The position numbers and the translations under genes were made by a program. A stretch of DNA of 64,000 bases from Desulfosporosinus orientis DSM 765. GTDB lineage: Bacteria > Bacillota > Desulfitobacteriia > Desulfitobacteriales > Desulfitobacteriaceae. Below the pieces are notes generated by a model. It was given only the letters and a program-made list of their open reading frames with translations, made no database searches and was not told the DNA's origin. Below are positions 1 to 8,111 of the stretch, in pieces (the stretch's first letter is position 1; each line of letters begins with the position of its first letter). The stretch covers positions 4,694,001 through 4,758,000 of the forward strand of contig NC_016584.1 in assembly GCF_000235605.1 (NCBI RefSeq), in the 5' to 3' direction.

Positions 1-138
1 TTGGCAGTCACGGCTACGGTTCTTTTGCTGTTTACAGGTCTCAACGTTGTACTTATCCTTCTTTTGATGGCAGGCCTTGGCTTCGCAAAGAATCTCTATG
101 CCCTAAAGAAGGAGGCGGAAAAACTTGAAGCTCGTTGA
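1..138 (+). CDS. Chromate transporter subunit, 3' end only
   Basis: The frame is open from the first base and stops at 136-138. It encodes about 45 residues: a hydrophobic helix followed by a short charged tail ending KKEAEKLEAR. It overlaps the start of the following chromate-transporter gene by 14 bp, the usual arrangement of the two short CHR subunits that act together as an inner-membrane chromate (or other anion) permease. The assignment rests mainly on this coupling, because most of the gene lies outside the window. Confidence 0.6.
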   Translation: MAVTATVLLLFTGLNVVLILLLMAGLGFAKNLYALKKEAEKLEAR

Positions 139-676
139 ATTATTTCTCGTATTCTTTAAAATCGGAGCAGTCAGCTTTGGCGGCGGTTATGCCATGATTC
201 CTTTCTTTGAAACAGAAATGGTATCTCATAACTGGGTATCACTGGCAGACTATATCAAGGTAATCGCTATCGCTCAGGTCATACCGGGACCATTTGCTGT
301 GGATTCATCCTCTTATATCGGTTTTCAAGTCGCGGGGATTTTAGGCGCTGTTCTTGCAACCATAGCCCTCTGCCTCCCTTCCTTTATTGCCTCGGTTGTC
401 ATCACGAAATTTTATGCTCAGTTCAAAACAAACAAATACGTAAACGCCCTCCTCATGGGCGTCCGGCCGGCTGTCCTTGGGCTGCTGATCAGTGCAGCCT
501 ATATTATTGGTATTAAACCCTTATATCTGGGGGGCACCCACTTCCTATCCTTAACCATGCTGAAAACTGTTCTGGTCATTGGCGCGGGATATTATGCTTT
601 AAGTCAAAAAAAAGTAAAAATAGGCACTTTGACCTTTCTTGCTGCCTCAGCCGTGGTCGGCATTATTCTCTACTAA
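125..676 (+). CDS. Chromate transporter, short-chain CHR family, second subunit
   Basis: This 183-residue integral membrane protein has the CHR family N-terminal signature: FKIGAVSFGGGYAMIP near residues 11-26, then VIPGPFAVDSSSYIGF near 53-68. Short-chain CHR proteins work as pairs, and the preceding partial gene overlaps this one and would be the partner. The start is a TTG at 125, placed after a GGAGG in the 3' end of the upstream gene, which indicates translational coupling. The family exports chromate or takes up sulfate-like anions at the cytoplasmic membrane. The substrate cannot be read from the sequence. No terminator follows at once; a 100-bp gap leads to the yojF-like gene. Confidence 0.85.
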   Translation: MKLVELFLVFFKIGAVSFGGGYAMIPFFETEMVSHNWVSLADYIKVIAIAQVIPGPFAVDSSSYIGFQVAGILGAVLATIALCLPSFIASVVITKFYAQFKTNKYVNALLMGVRPAVLGLLISAAYIIGIKPLYLGGTHFLSLTMLKTVLVIGAGYYALSQKKVKIGTLTFLAASAVVGIILY

Positions 677-777
677 CCCCCTTATTCTCAGATACTTTCC
701 GTGCAAATCAACTGATAAGTGATATATAATAAAAATGATATATTATGAAGAAACAACTATTAAGGTGGTAAGCATTA

Positions 778-1128
778 ATGAAGTCAATTGATAAGTCCAT
801 TGTTCAAGGAGCGCTGAACAGTTTTCTAAACTGTGACGTCTATCTCCACCTGGAAACAACCAACGGAGCCTATGCAGTCCACCGGCAAGAGAGCAATATG
901 ACTGTAGGAGCTTACATACGCAACGGCCGAATCTGCTTTGAACGTGGTGTCATTAGCGGTGACGGCCCATACCGAGTAGGGCTTAAGATGGAAATTGGCT
1001 GGGTTTACGCTGAAGGTCTGACGGACTTTGAGATAAACCAGGATGACCGGCTTTTGCTGGCCGGTCATGATCAGGATGGACGACTGGCTGTAGCTTTGGA
1101 ACTCAGTCTGTCCCCTTTCGAGCTATAG
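778..1128 (+). CDS. yojF: YojF-like protein (DUF1806), partner of BshB2
   Basis: This 116-residue soluble protein resembles Bacillus YojF (DUF1806). It lies 15 bp upstream of a bacillithiol-deacetylase-type gene, exactly as yojF precedes yojG/bshB2 in Bacillus, and this conserved pairing is the strongest evidence. It has no catalytic motif I can identify and no membrane segment. The start ATG at 778 follows AAGGTGG. The family has no established biochemical role that I know of; a supporting role in low-molecular-weight thiol metabolism is inferred from the pairing. Confidence 0.75.
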   Translation: MKSIDKSIVQGALNSFLNCDVYLHLETTNGAYAVHRQESNMTVGAYIRNGRICFERGVISGDGPYRVGLKMEIGWVYAEGLTDFEINQDDRLLLAGHDQDGRLAVALELSLSPFEL

Positions 1129-1143
1129 TGAGGAGGAAGAATT

Positions 1144-1815
1144 TTGGAAGAACACGTTCTGGCTGTGTTCCCCCATCCGGACGATGAAACCTTTGGTTGT
1201 GGAGGAACCTTAGCTTTATACGCTAAATCCGGTATTCCTGTTACTTATGTCTGCGGAACTTTGGGCCAAATGGGACGTAACATGGGGAGCCCATTCTTTG
1301 CCAATCGAGAAACCCTGCCGAAAATCCGTGAAGCAGAGCTGGAAGAAGCATGCCGTGCCCTCGGCATTCAACAGCTGATTAAACTTGGCTTAAGGGATAA
1401 AACCATTGAGTTTGAAGATCCTGAAGTATTAATCGAAAGGCTTACTCAAATTCTCCGCCAAGTGCGGCCAAGCTTAGTCCTTACCCATTATCCTGAGTTT
1501 TCAGTACATCCGGATCATAATGCTCTTGGTCATGTTACCATCCAGGCGGTTTCTCGCCTTTCTGAACAGGAACGCCCTAGAGTATACGCCCATGCATTTG
1601 CCCGGAACTGCCGGGATGTCCTGGGCCCGCCGGATATCATCAAGGATATTTCAAGCGTGTCCGATGTTAAGCTGGCCGCTATCTTGGCTCACAAATCCCA
1701 ATCTCAAGTCATCCTGCCCCGTACTGCCAATGGGCAGTTTATGAAACAATCCTCTAAAAACTCATACCGTCATATGCTTGAGCAGGAATCTTTCTGGACT
1801 TATCATTTTGCTTAA
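1144..1815 (+). CDS. bshB2: N-acetylglucosaminyl-malate deacetylase-type protein (PIG-L/LmbE family, BshB2-like)
   Basis: This 223-residue protein has the zinc-binding PIG-L/LmbE signature: AVFPHPDDETFGCGG near residues 8-22 and HPDHNALG near 122-129. In Bacillus the BshB enzymes remove the acetyl group from GlcNAc-malate during bacillithiol synthesis. The gene follows yojF with 15 bp between and a GAGGAGGAAG ribosome binding site before a TTG start. No bshA or bshC is visible nearby, so the substrate here could be another N-acetyl sugar conjugate. A strong hairpin terminator follows. Confidence 0.8.
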   Translation: MEEHVLAVFPHPDDETFGCGGTLALYAKSGIPVTYVCGTLGQMGRNMGSPFFANRETLPKIREAELEEACRALGIQQLIKLGLRDKTIEFEDPEVLIERLTQILRQVRPSLVLTHYPEFSVHPDHNALGHVTIQAVSRLSEQERPRVYAHAFARNCRDVLGPPDIIKDISSVSDVKLAAILAHKSQSQVILPRTANGQFMKQSSKNSYRHMLEQESFWTYHFA

Positions 1816-1832
1816 GGCATATCCAGACTTAA

Positions 1833-1882
1833 ATATAAGCCGTTTCTCCACAATTACTCCTGGAGAAACGGCTTATATATTT
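1833..1882 (+). terminator. Intrinsic terminator after bshB2 (probably bidirectional)
   Basis: An 18-bp perfect stem (1833-1850 with 1861-1878) has a 10-nt loop and is followed by TTTTATTA. It sits between bshB2 and the convergent formate/nitrite channel gene and could serve both strands. Confidence 0.85.
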
Positions 1883-1974
1883 TATTAATCAGAGTACGAG
1901 CTTGAAATAGCCCACTGTAGCGCGTAATTCAATTATATACTTGTTTGATTATACTAATATGAATCACCTTAAGT

Positions 1975-2865
1975 CTATTTGGCAGCATTTTTTGAGGATG
2001 AACTTAGGGGAAAATGCTCTTGTTTTAAATCATTTTTAATATAAACAAACCAATAAATACCGGCTACAAAAAGTGCTCCGCCTACAATGTTTCCTAAGGT
2101 TACGGGAATTAAGTTGTTGGTAATAAAACTTCCCCAGTTTAAATTGGCCAGTGCTTGAGCGGAAAGATGAGATTCGGCAACCCAGTTTGGATTTGCTTTG
2201 GCTAGTATTCCTGCCGGAATATAATACATGTTGGCAACACTATGCTCAAAGCCAGAGGTTACAAACAGCCAAATCGGGAAAAAAATGGCCATTATTTTGC
2301 TTGTCATGTCTTTAGCTCCATAAGACATCCAAACTGCCAAACAGACCAACATGTTACACATAATTCCTAAATAAAAAGCCGACGTAAAGGGAAGGCCTAC
2401 TTTATAGGCTGCGATCTTAATGGTCATTCCGCCTAACACATTGGCACCGCTATTATATAAGCCCGAATGGACCATCATATAGGCCAGGAAAACAGAACCC
2501 AGGAAATTACCAGAATAAACAATAAACCAGTTTTTTAACATTTGACTCCACTTAACTTTTCCATCTAAAACTCCGCCCAAAATCATGGTATTCCCTGTAA
2601 ATAATTCTCCTCCTGCCAACAAAACCAACATCAGACCTGTTCCAAAGATAGCACCTGAGAGAACTTTTCCAAGACCATAGGTTTCAGGCTTAGCAAACAA
2701 GTTAAAGGCAGCCATATTGGATCCCTCTGCCGCAAAAGCAATAAAAGCGCCGGCTAAAATCCCCAAAATAAACTGATTTGAATATTTCATGCCAACTTTT
2801 TTGATCCCTGACTGAATAGACACATGAGTAATTTCTGAAGGAGGCAAATAATGATTCATTTCCAT
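1975..2865 (-). CDS. Formate/nitrite transporter family channel (FocA/NirC)
   Basis: This 296-residue protein has six hydrophobic helices. FNT family motifs are visible: GGELFTGNT near residues 90-98 and GFEHSVANMYYIP near 205-217, the latter carrying the conserved pore histidine. FNT proteins are pentameric channels for formate, nitrite, hydrosulfide or acetate-type monovalent anions. The sequence alone does not separate these substrates, although formate and hydrosulfide would both suit an anaerobe of this kind. The gene stands alone, downstream of and codirectional with a membrane-bound transcription regulator that may control it. Confidence 0.9.
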   Translation of the reverse strand: MEMNHYLPPSEITHVSIQSGIKKVGMKYSNQFILGILAGAFIAFAAEGSNMAAFNLFAKPETYGLGKVLSGAIFGTGLMLVLLAGGELFTGNTMILGGVLDGKVKWSQMLKNWFIVYSGNFLGSVFLAYMMVHSGLYNSGANVLGGMTIKIAAYKVGLPFTSAFYLGIMCNMLVCLAVWMSYGAKDMTSKIMAIFFPIWLFVTSGFEHSVANMYYIPAGILAKANPNWVAESHLSAQALANLNWGSFITNNLIPVTLGNIVGGALFVAGIYWFVYIKNDLKQEHFPLSSSSKNAAK

Positions 2866-3064
2866 TTTTCATCATTCCTTACGTTAAAGATTTCCCTGGA
2901 GCTCTAATAATTTATTAATTGATAGACACGCTCCTCCTTTCCTCGTTTTGAATCGGTTATTTGACCCACTTTTACTTTACCTGAATTTTTAAACAATGTC
3001 GCTTATATGATAATAAATAAAATGTTTTGTGTATAATTAAAAAGTTTTGTAAATTGCAGAAAAT

Positions 3065-3099
3065 TGGGCACGATTCTGCCAAAAGCAGCCTCATGCCCA
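3065..3099 (-). terminator. Possible terminator for the Cache-HAMP regulator gene
   Basis: An imperfect hairpin (TGGGCA...TGCCCA outer arms, CTGC/GCAG inner arms) lies 33 bp past the stop of the minus-strand regulator. On the minus strand it is followed by ATTTTCT. The stem is interrupted, so this is a modest candidate. Confidence 0.45.
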
Positions 3100-3132
3100 T
3101 TTCTTGTTTACATGAATTTAGATAGAGATCGT

Positions 3133-4353
3133 CTATTTATCAAAGGGACGATCTGAAGGTATAAATAACTTAACAGGTCTGCCAACCCCGTACTTCAGTT
3201 TGGAAATAAGTATTCCCCGTTCTTCTAAAAACTCCAGGTAACGTCGCACTGTTACCCTCGTAAGCTTTACTCCTTCAGCCACATCTTCTGAAGAAAGGGG
3301 GCGTTGATTGACCTGCAAAAATCCTAAGATCTGATTTAAAGTACTTTGATTCAAACCTTTAGGCAGCGCCTCTTCTTCGACACACCAAAGCTCCTCATCT
3401 CCGGATTGCTGCTTTACCTCGGCTGACCCTTCCTCACGGGCTGCCTCCTTCATCATAACCTCGCTTATCCCAACTCCATCATGAGCCGGCTCAGCAACAT
3501 CTCCAATGTTGACGTTATTTATTTCAGCGTCAGTATGGCTATCGGATACACGATTGATTTCCCCTGTAAATGACTGAAATTTTTCCACCATTTGATTAAA
3601 GGCGTCCTCAAGCTCCCAAATTTCTTTGGCACCGGAAACTTTAACCTTTTCAGTATCATGCCCAGTTGCTACATCCCGGGTTCCCAGGGTGATATTATGC
3701 AGAGGGTAGATAATCATTTTCTGAATGAAAAACCAAGTAATGAGAGCGACTAAAATTGTTAAGCCCAATCCCAGGCCGGCCATCGTGAGCAAAGATCGAG
3801 TCATGATTTCCTGTTCGTAGGTACGAGAAATTCCTACGTAAAAAATCCCGACAATATTGCCGTTTTCTGCCCGTAAAGGCATATAACCCGTTTGGTGCCA
3901 CTGTCCAACTACATTAGCCTCTCCTATATATGTCTGACCCTGCTCTAGAACTGTTTTGGCTACATTGTCGGAAACTTTTGTTCCAATAACACGTTCACCG
4001 TTGGAACCTCGTACAGTGGTTGCTATCCTTGTATCACCTAAGAATATAGTTACGGTATCCCCCGTAAGTTTGGATAAGTGATCCACTAAATCATTATTAA
4101 GGTTAATTTTAAAAGAGCCTTTATAAAGGTTTCCATCCTTTACTGACCATGGTCCGGGATAAGTCTTATCAATGATTTCCTCACATGTCGCTAAATCTGT
4201 TTGTGCTTTAATAATTGCAGCAGCCACAACTCGATCTTTCATATACCAACCAAGAACCGCAAGGAAACAGGCTGCCAGTAAAACCAGTGACCCCAGCAGC
4301 AGCAGTAATATTTGATGTTTGATGGAACGCACAAAATTCACCTCCTTCGTCAA
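3133..4353 (-). CDS. Membrane-anchored one-component regulator: Cache sensor, HAMP, C-terminal winged HTH
   Basis: The 406-residue protein begins with a TM helix (about 13-35) and an extracytoplasmic Cache-type domain (about 36-185; it includes GEANVVGQWHQTGYMPLR and GIFYVGISRTYEQE). A second TM helix (about 189-211) and a HAMP-like segment follow. After an acidic linker the last 70 residues read as a winged helix resembling the CitB/DcuR output domain (LSSEDVAEGVKLTRVTVRRY, then GVGRPVKLF). There is no kinase, receiver or MCP domain, so ligand sensing and DNA binding appear to sit in one membrane protein. Its position upstream of the FNT gene suggests it controls anion transport. The start is preceded by GAAGGAGG. 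Confidence 0.75.
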   Translation of the reverse strand: MTKEVNFVRSIKHQILLLLLGSLVLLAACFLAVLGWYMKDRVVAAAIIKAQTDLATCEEIIDKTYPGPWSVKDGNLYKGSFKINLNNDLVDHLSKLTGDTVTIFLGDTRIATTVRGSNGERVIGTKVSDNVAKTVLEQGQTYIGEANVVGQWHQTGYMPLRAENGNIVGIFYVGISRTYEQEIMTRSLLTMAGLGLGLTILVALITWFFIQKMIIYPLHNITLGTRDVATGHDTEKVKVSGAKEIWELEDAFNQMVEKFQSFTGEINRVSDSHTDAEINNVNIGDVAEPAHDGVGISEVMMKEAAREEGSAEVKQQSGDEELWCVEEEALPKGLNQSTLNQILGFLQVNQRPLSSEDVAEGVKLTRVTVRRYLEFLEERGILISKLKYGVGRPVKLFIPSDRPFDK

Positions 4354-4607
4354 TCTTATCCTTTTAGACTCTAAGTTTACTTAACAATTAATTCGAAAAA
4401 AATTAATTAAATCCCTTCTTAAATTATCTTACTTTATTAAAATTTTCATTATAGTTTTTTATTAATATAAAAACATATTTTATTGGATATTTTAAAATGA
4501 ACTTAATGGACGTACAACTACTAGTATAGCACTTTAAGATTATGTACTGAATATCTAAAGAAAAAGCCCCAAACATAAAAGTCTAGGACTTAAGTAAATG
4601 TCGTTAA

Positions 4608-5912
4608 TCAGATAGCCATGGGTTCTAGATTTTCGTTAAGAAACAGACAACCATAGTGCTTTAATTGAGAAAGTGATAGTTTCATATCCTCTGAGATAAC
4701 AACTCCAACCCTTCCAGGATAATATCTCAGAAATTTGTCAACAAGCTCCGTTGACTCAGATTTTATAATTAATGGTTTTTTGATCAAAAAGCTTATATTA
4801 GTTACCAATCCCCATACATCAAAGGCCAAATCCTTATCCCCAAAATCCATTAACAAAGCATCCATAGTTTCTGATTTATAGTTTAAAAGCAACCCATAAA
4901 AATCACCGTTCTTTAACATTTCAACCATGCTGTCTTCTTTTAAAGAGAGTGTTTTTACGGAATATTCTTGGCTATTAACCATATCGAGATGATTAAAGGG
5001 GGAAGCAATTCCTGATGTTGATCTCACCTGCAAATCTGGAGCTTGAAGTTTACTAAGTTCTTCTTTCAGCGCCTTAATAAATTCGGGAGTTGTTCCGCAG
5101 CATCCACCGATAAGTCTTACGCCGTTTTCTACAAATTCTTTGGTATAGGAACTAAATTGCTCCGGTTTTTGTTTATAAACGGTTTCTCCTTTCACTAATT
5201 CCGGCAATCCTGCGTTTGCTTTAACTGCAAGAGGGATTGAGGCAACAGCATACATTTTTCTAATGGGTTCCATTAAGCTGTCCGGACCCCCTGAGCAGTT
5301 AGCCCCCACTACTGCTGCTCCTAAGGATTGACAGACAATAGCACAGGCCTCAGCAGAATTTCCAGATAAGGTTCGGCAATTCTCATTAAAGGTCAGTGAA
5401 GCAATGACAGGCAGACCAGTCGTTTCTTTAGCTGCAAGTATAGCTGCTCTCATTTCGTTTAAATCCGTAAAGGTCTCAAAATTGACGATATCCGCACCTG
5501 CATCGTCGATTGCCCTTAATTGCTCTTTGAAAATGTCATAAGCTTTATCAAAAGTCAAGTCTCCTGCAGGCTCAAACATTCGGCCGGTAGGGCCAACGGA
5601 AGCCGCTACATAGGTATCTTCGCCGGCAACCTCTTGGGCTAATTTGACGCCGGCAAAGTTTAATTGATAGGTTTTGTCCCCTAAACTATGTTTTTCTAAG
5701 GTAATGCGATTTCCTGGAAATGTATTCGTTTGAATGACATCAGAACCTGCTTCCTTATATGCTCTGTAAAGACTTTTGACCTCTTCAGGTTTGGATAGAT
5801 TCCAAGATTCTGCGGCCTCACTACCTTTTAAACCTTTCATTTGCAGCATTACACCTTTAGAACCATCATATAATAAAACCTTTTCCAGAATAGAACTTAA
5901 GAACCCACTCAT
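4608..5912 (-). CDS. Homocysteine S-methyltransferase family protein with C-terminal extension
   Basis: Residues 1-300 match the homocysteine/betaine methyltransferase barrel: LLYDGSKGVMLQ near the N-terminus, DVIQTNTFPGNR, then the zinc-ligand cysteines in GANCSGGP (about 205-212) and IGGCCGTTPEFI (about 268-279). The family moves a methyl group to a thiol such as homocysteine. About 130 further residues follow. They hold a stretch (PLIIKSESTELVDKFLRYYP) that recalls the start of a pterin-binding domain but is far too short to be one, and the B12-binding and activation domains of full MetH are absent. It may therefore partner with separate corrinoid and methyl-donor proteins. It is monocistronic, and I found no SAM riboswitch or T-box upstream. 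Confidence 0.8.
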   Translation of the reverse strand: MSGFLSSILEKVLLYDGSKGVMLQMKGLKGSEAAESWNLSKPEEVKSLYRAYKEAGSDVIQTNTFPGNRITLEKHSLGDKTYQLNFAGVKLAQEVAGEDTYVAASVGPTGRMFEPAGDLTFDKAYDIFKEQLRAIDDAGADIVNFETFTDLNEMRAAILAAKETTGLPVIASLTFNENCRTLSGNSAEACAIVCQSLGAAVVGANCSGGPDSLMEPIRKMYAVASIPLAVKANAGLPELVKGETVYKQKPEQFSSYTKEFVENGVRLIGGCCGTTPEFIKALKEELSKLQAPDLQVRSTSGIASPFNHLDMVNSQEYSVKTLSLKEDSMVEMLKNGDFYGLLLNYKSETMDALLMDFGDKDLAFDVWGLVTNISFLIKKPLIIKSESTELVDKFLRYYPGRVGVVISEDMKLSLSQLKHYGCLFLNENLEPMAI

Positions 5913-6075
5913 TGTTAGCCCCCCTTAATAACCCTGTTTACACATATGAATAATATACATTATTTTTGCCAAATTCTCCACTTTTTGATTATCCAGTAAT
6001 CTTTCCAGTCTTGGACTGGGTCATTCTAATTGTATTGATAATAAGGGGCTAATGCAAAAAAAGCAATGGCAGCTA

Positions 6076-7071
6076 TTATTCACGGGGTTGTTCTAATAAA
6101 GCCACAAGCAACTGTACCGCTGCTTCCACATCATGTTTATCAATCATTTCAGCAGGACTATGAACATAGCGAGCGGGAATGGAAATTACTCCTGAGGGAA
6201 CTCCGCCTCTTGACAGATGAATTGCTCCTGAATCTGTCCCTCCAAACTCCAAGACTTCCCACTGAAAAGGAATCCTTCGTTCTTCAGCTACTGCAGCCAT
6301 CCATTGTTTGATTTGAGGAGATGTAACCATAGAACGATCGTATAATTTTATCCCCACACCATTGCCCAAGCTTACGGATATGTTATTTGCTTTAGGCGTG
6401 TCCCCGGTTACTGTCACATCCACTGCAATGGCTAAGTCCGGTTCCAAAGCATAGGAAGCGGTTTTAGCACCGCGCGTGCCTATTTCTTCCTGAACCGTGA
6501 AAACAAACTCTAATTGGTGTGTTGATTTAGTTCGCTTGAAGGCTTCCATGGCAACGAAACAGCCTATCCGATCATCAAGGGCTTTAGCCATGATTCTTGA
6601 TCCGGATTCTTCGTAGCCTCCGACAAACACGGCGGTTTCGCCAACATAGACAACTTGCTCAGCGTCTTCTCGTGACTGGGCTCCAATATCAATATATAGT
6701 TTCTGAACCTTAAAATCGCTGGGTCTATCTAGCTTTTCAAGGCCAATCGTTCCAATCCTGCCATTGACAAACCTTACTCTTTGACCCACTAGGTTAGAGG
6801 TATGGAGAAAACCAAGAGGAGTAAAGCGCAAAAAACCTTTTTCATCAATGTACGTAATCATCAAGCCGATTTCGTCCATATGAGCTGCAACCATTATTTT
6901 TTTTCCGGTTCCATAGCGTTTAACCATTAGATTTCCTAAAATGTCCGTCCTCAGCTCATTGGCATAGGGACTCAGCTGAGCAGCTATGAAGTCGGCGACC
7001 TTTCCTTCTGAACCCGAAGGGCCAAAGAGTTGAGTCAACTGTCTAAGCATGGCAAAATCTAAATCCATCAT
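6076..7071 (-). CDS. M42 family aminopeptidase (third gene of cluster)
   Basis: This 331-residue cytoplasmic metallopeptidase has the M42 co-catalytic metal residues: AAHMDEIGL (about 60-68), KALDDRIGC (about 168-176), TVQEEIGTRGA (about 197-207), a later VDVT acid, GGTDSGAIH and HSPAEMI. M42 enzymes form dodecameric tetrahedral shells that trim short peptides from the N-terminus, often with glutamyl, lysyl or broad preference. The start codon overlaps the end of the preceding broken paralogue by 4 bp, so the three genes form one operon. All key residues are present and this copy should be active. Confidence 0.9.
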   Translation of the reverse strand: MMDLDFAMLRQLTQLFGPSGSEGKVADFIAAQLSPYANELRTDILGNLMVKRYGTGKKIMVAAHMDEIGLMITYIDEKGFLRFTPLGFLHTSNLVGQRVRFVNGRIGTIGLEKLDRPSDFKVQKLYIDIGAQSREDAEQVVYVGETAVFVGGYEESGSRIMAKALDDRIGCFVAMEAFKRTKSTHQLEFVFTVQEEIGTRGAKTASYALEPDLAIAVDVTVTGDTPKANNISVSLGNGVGIKLYDRSMVTSPQIKQWMAAVAEERRIPFQWEVLEFGGTDSGAIHLSRGGVPSGVISIPARYVHSPAEMIDKHDVEAAVQLLVALLEQPRE

Positions 7072-8111
7072 GCATGTTCCTCCTTAACACTGACGTCAGC
7101 AAACATTCGCGGAAGATCTATTAACAATTCATTAACCAAATCGAGAGCAGCTCTATAATCTTTCTCGGATATCAAAGAAACAGGGGAGTGAAGATAACGG
7201 CAAGGTACACTTAAAACAATGGTTGGAACTCCCTCTTTGCTGACATGAATAGAACCTGCATCATTTCCTCCTCTGCTCCCGCGCCGAAACTGCAAAGGTA
7301 TACCTTTGCGGCGAGCTGTTTCACTCACCCAACGGATTAATTTGGGATTATAAAGGGTTGCACTGTCTATAAGGGAGCAGGCCGGACCTTTGCCTAGTTC
7401 TGTGACCCACTCTTCTTCTTCATCGTTGGATAGATCGGCTGCTGCAGTGGCCTCGATAACGATAGCAAAATCAGGCTCCACCTGATAGGCGGCTGTTTTA
7501 GCTCCTCAGAGACCTACCTCTTCTTGAACTGTAAAGGCAGCAACCAGAGGGTAAGCAAAGTCTTTTTTAAGCAGTTCTGCAATAATAGCACACCCGACTC
7601 GATCATCTAAGGCCTTTCCTTTGTAAAGCCCTTCGCCAAAAGTCTCAAACTCCGTCAGAAAATAAGCGTAATCCCCTAGTTTTACTTTACCGGAGGCATC
7701 CTCTTTCGATTTAGCTCCTATATCAATATACAGCTGCTCAAAGGTCAAAGCCCTTCGTCGTTCTGAGCTTCTTTGTAAATGGATGGCTTTAGCACCTATG
7801 ACACCCATGACAGACTGATTAATTCTTACTGGCTTGGAGACCAAGATTCGAGGATCAATTCCTCCTACAGGCTGAAATTTGAGAAATCCGTCGCTGGTGA
7901 TATCCATAATCATCAGGGCAACTTCATCCATATGAGCTGCAACCATAACTTTAGGACCGGAACGCTGGCTGTTTTTAACGGCGATTAAATTCCTCATTTT
8001 GTCCACCTGGATTGTTTCCACAAAAGGTTGGATTTCTTGACGCAAACAATCTCTGACAGCCCCTTCGGCTCCTGAGGTTCCGTTTAATTCACATAGCTTC
8101 TTTAATAACAC
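7068..8111 (-). pseudogene. M42 family aminopeptidase interrupted by an in-frame TGA (middle gene of cluster)
   Basis: The first 201 codons end at a TGA (7506-7508) directly after TVQEEVGL. The same frame continues with GAKTAAYQVEPDFAIV to the end of a normal M42 protein. In the two flanking paralogues the residue at this point is Arg (EEVGIRGA, EEIGTRGA), so a single CGA to TGA change explains the break. Without the stop the gene would encode 347 residues of usual family length. Metal motifs AAHMDEVAL and KALDDRVGC lie before the stop, and GGNDAGSIH after it. Overlaps of 10 bp upstream and 4 bp downstream show it was part of an intact operon. A sequencing error is possible. Confidence 0.85.

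Noticed and set aside
5913-6075. SAM riboswitch or T-box before the homocysteine methyltransferase gene
   Set aside because: No conserved S-box or T-box blocks are present. A small hairpin (CCAGTC-TTG-GACTGG near 6003-6017) exists but has no U-tract and no match to known aptamers.
7506-7508. TGA in the M42 gene as a selenocysteine codon
   Set aside because: The expected residue is Arg in both paralogues, not Cys, and the following bases do not form a convincing SECIS-like hairpin with an exposed loop. A nonsense change fits better.
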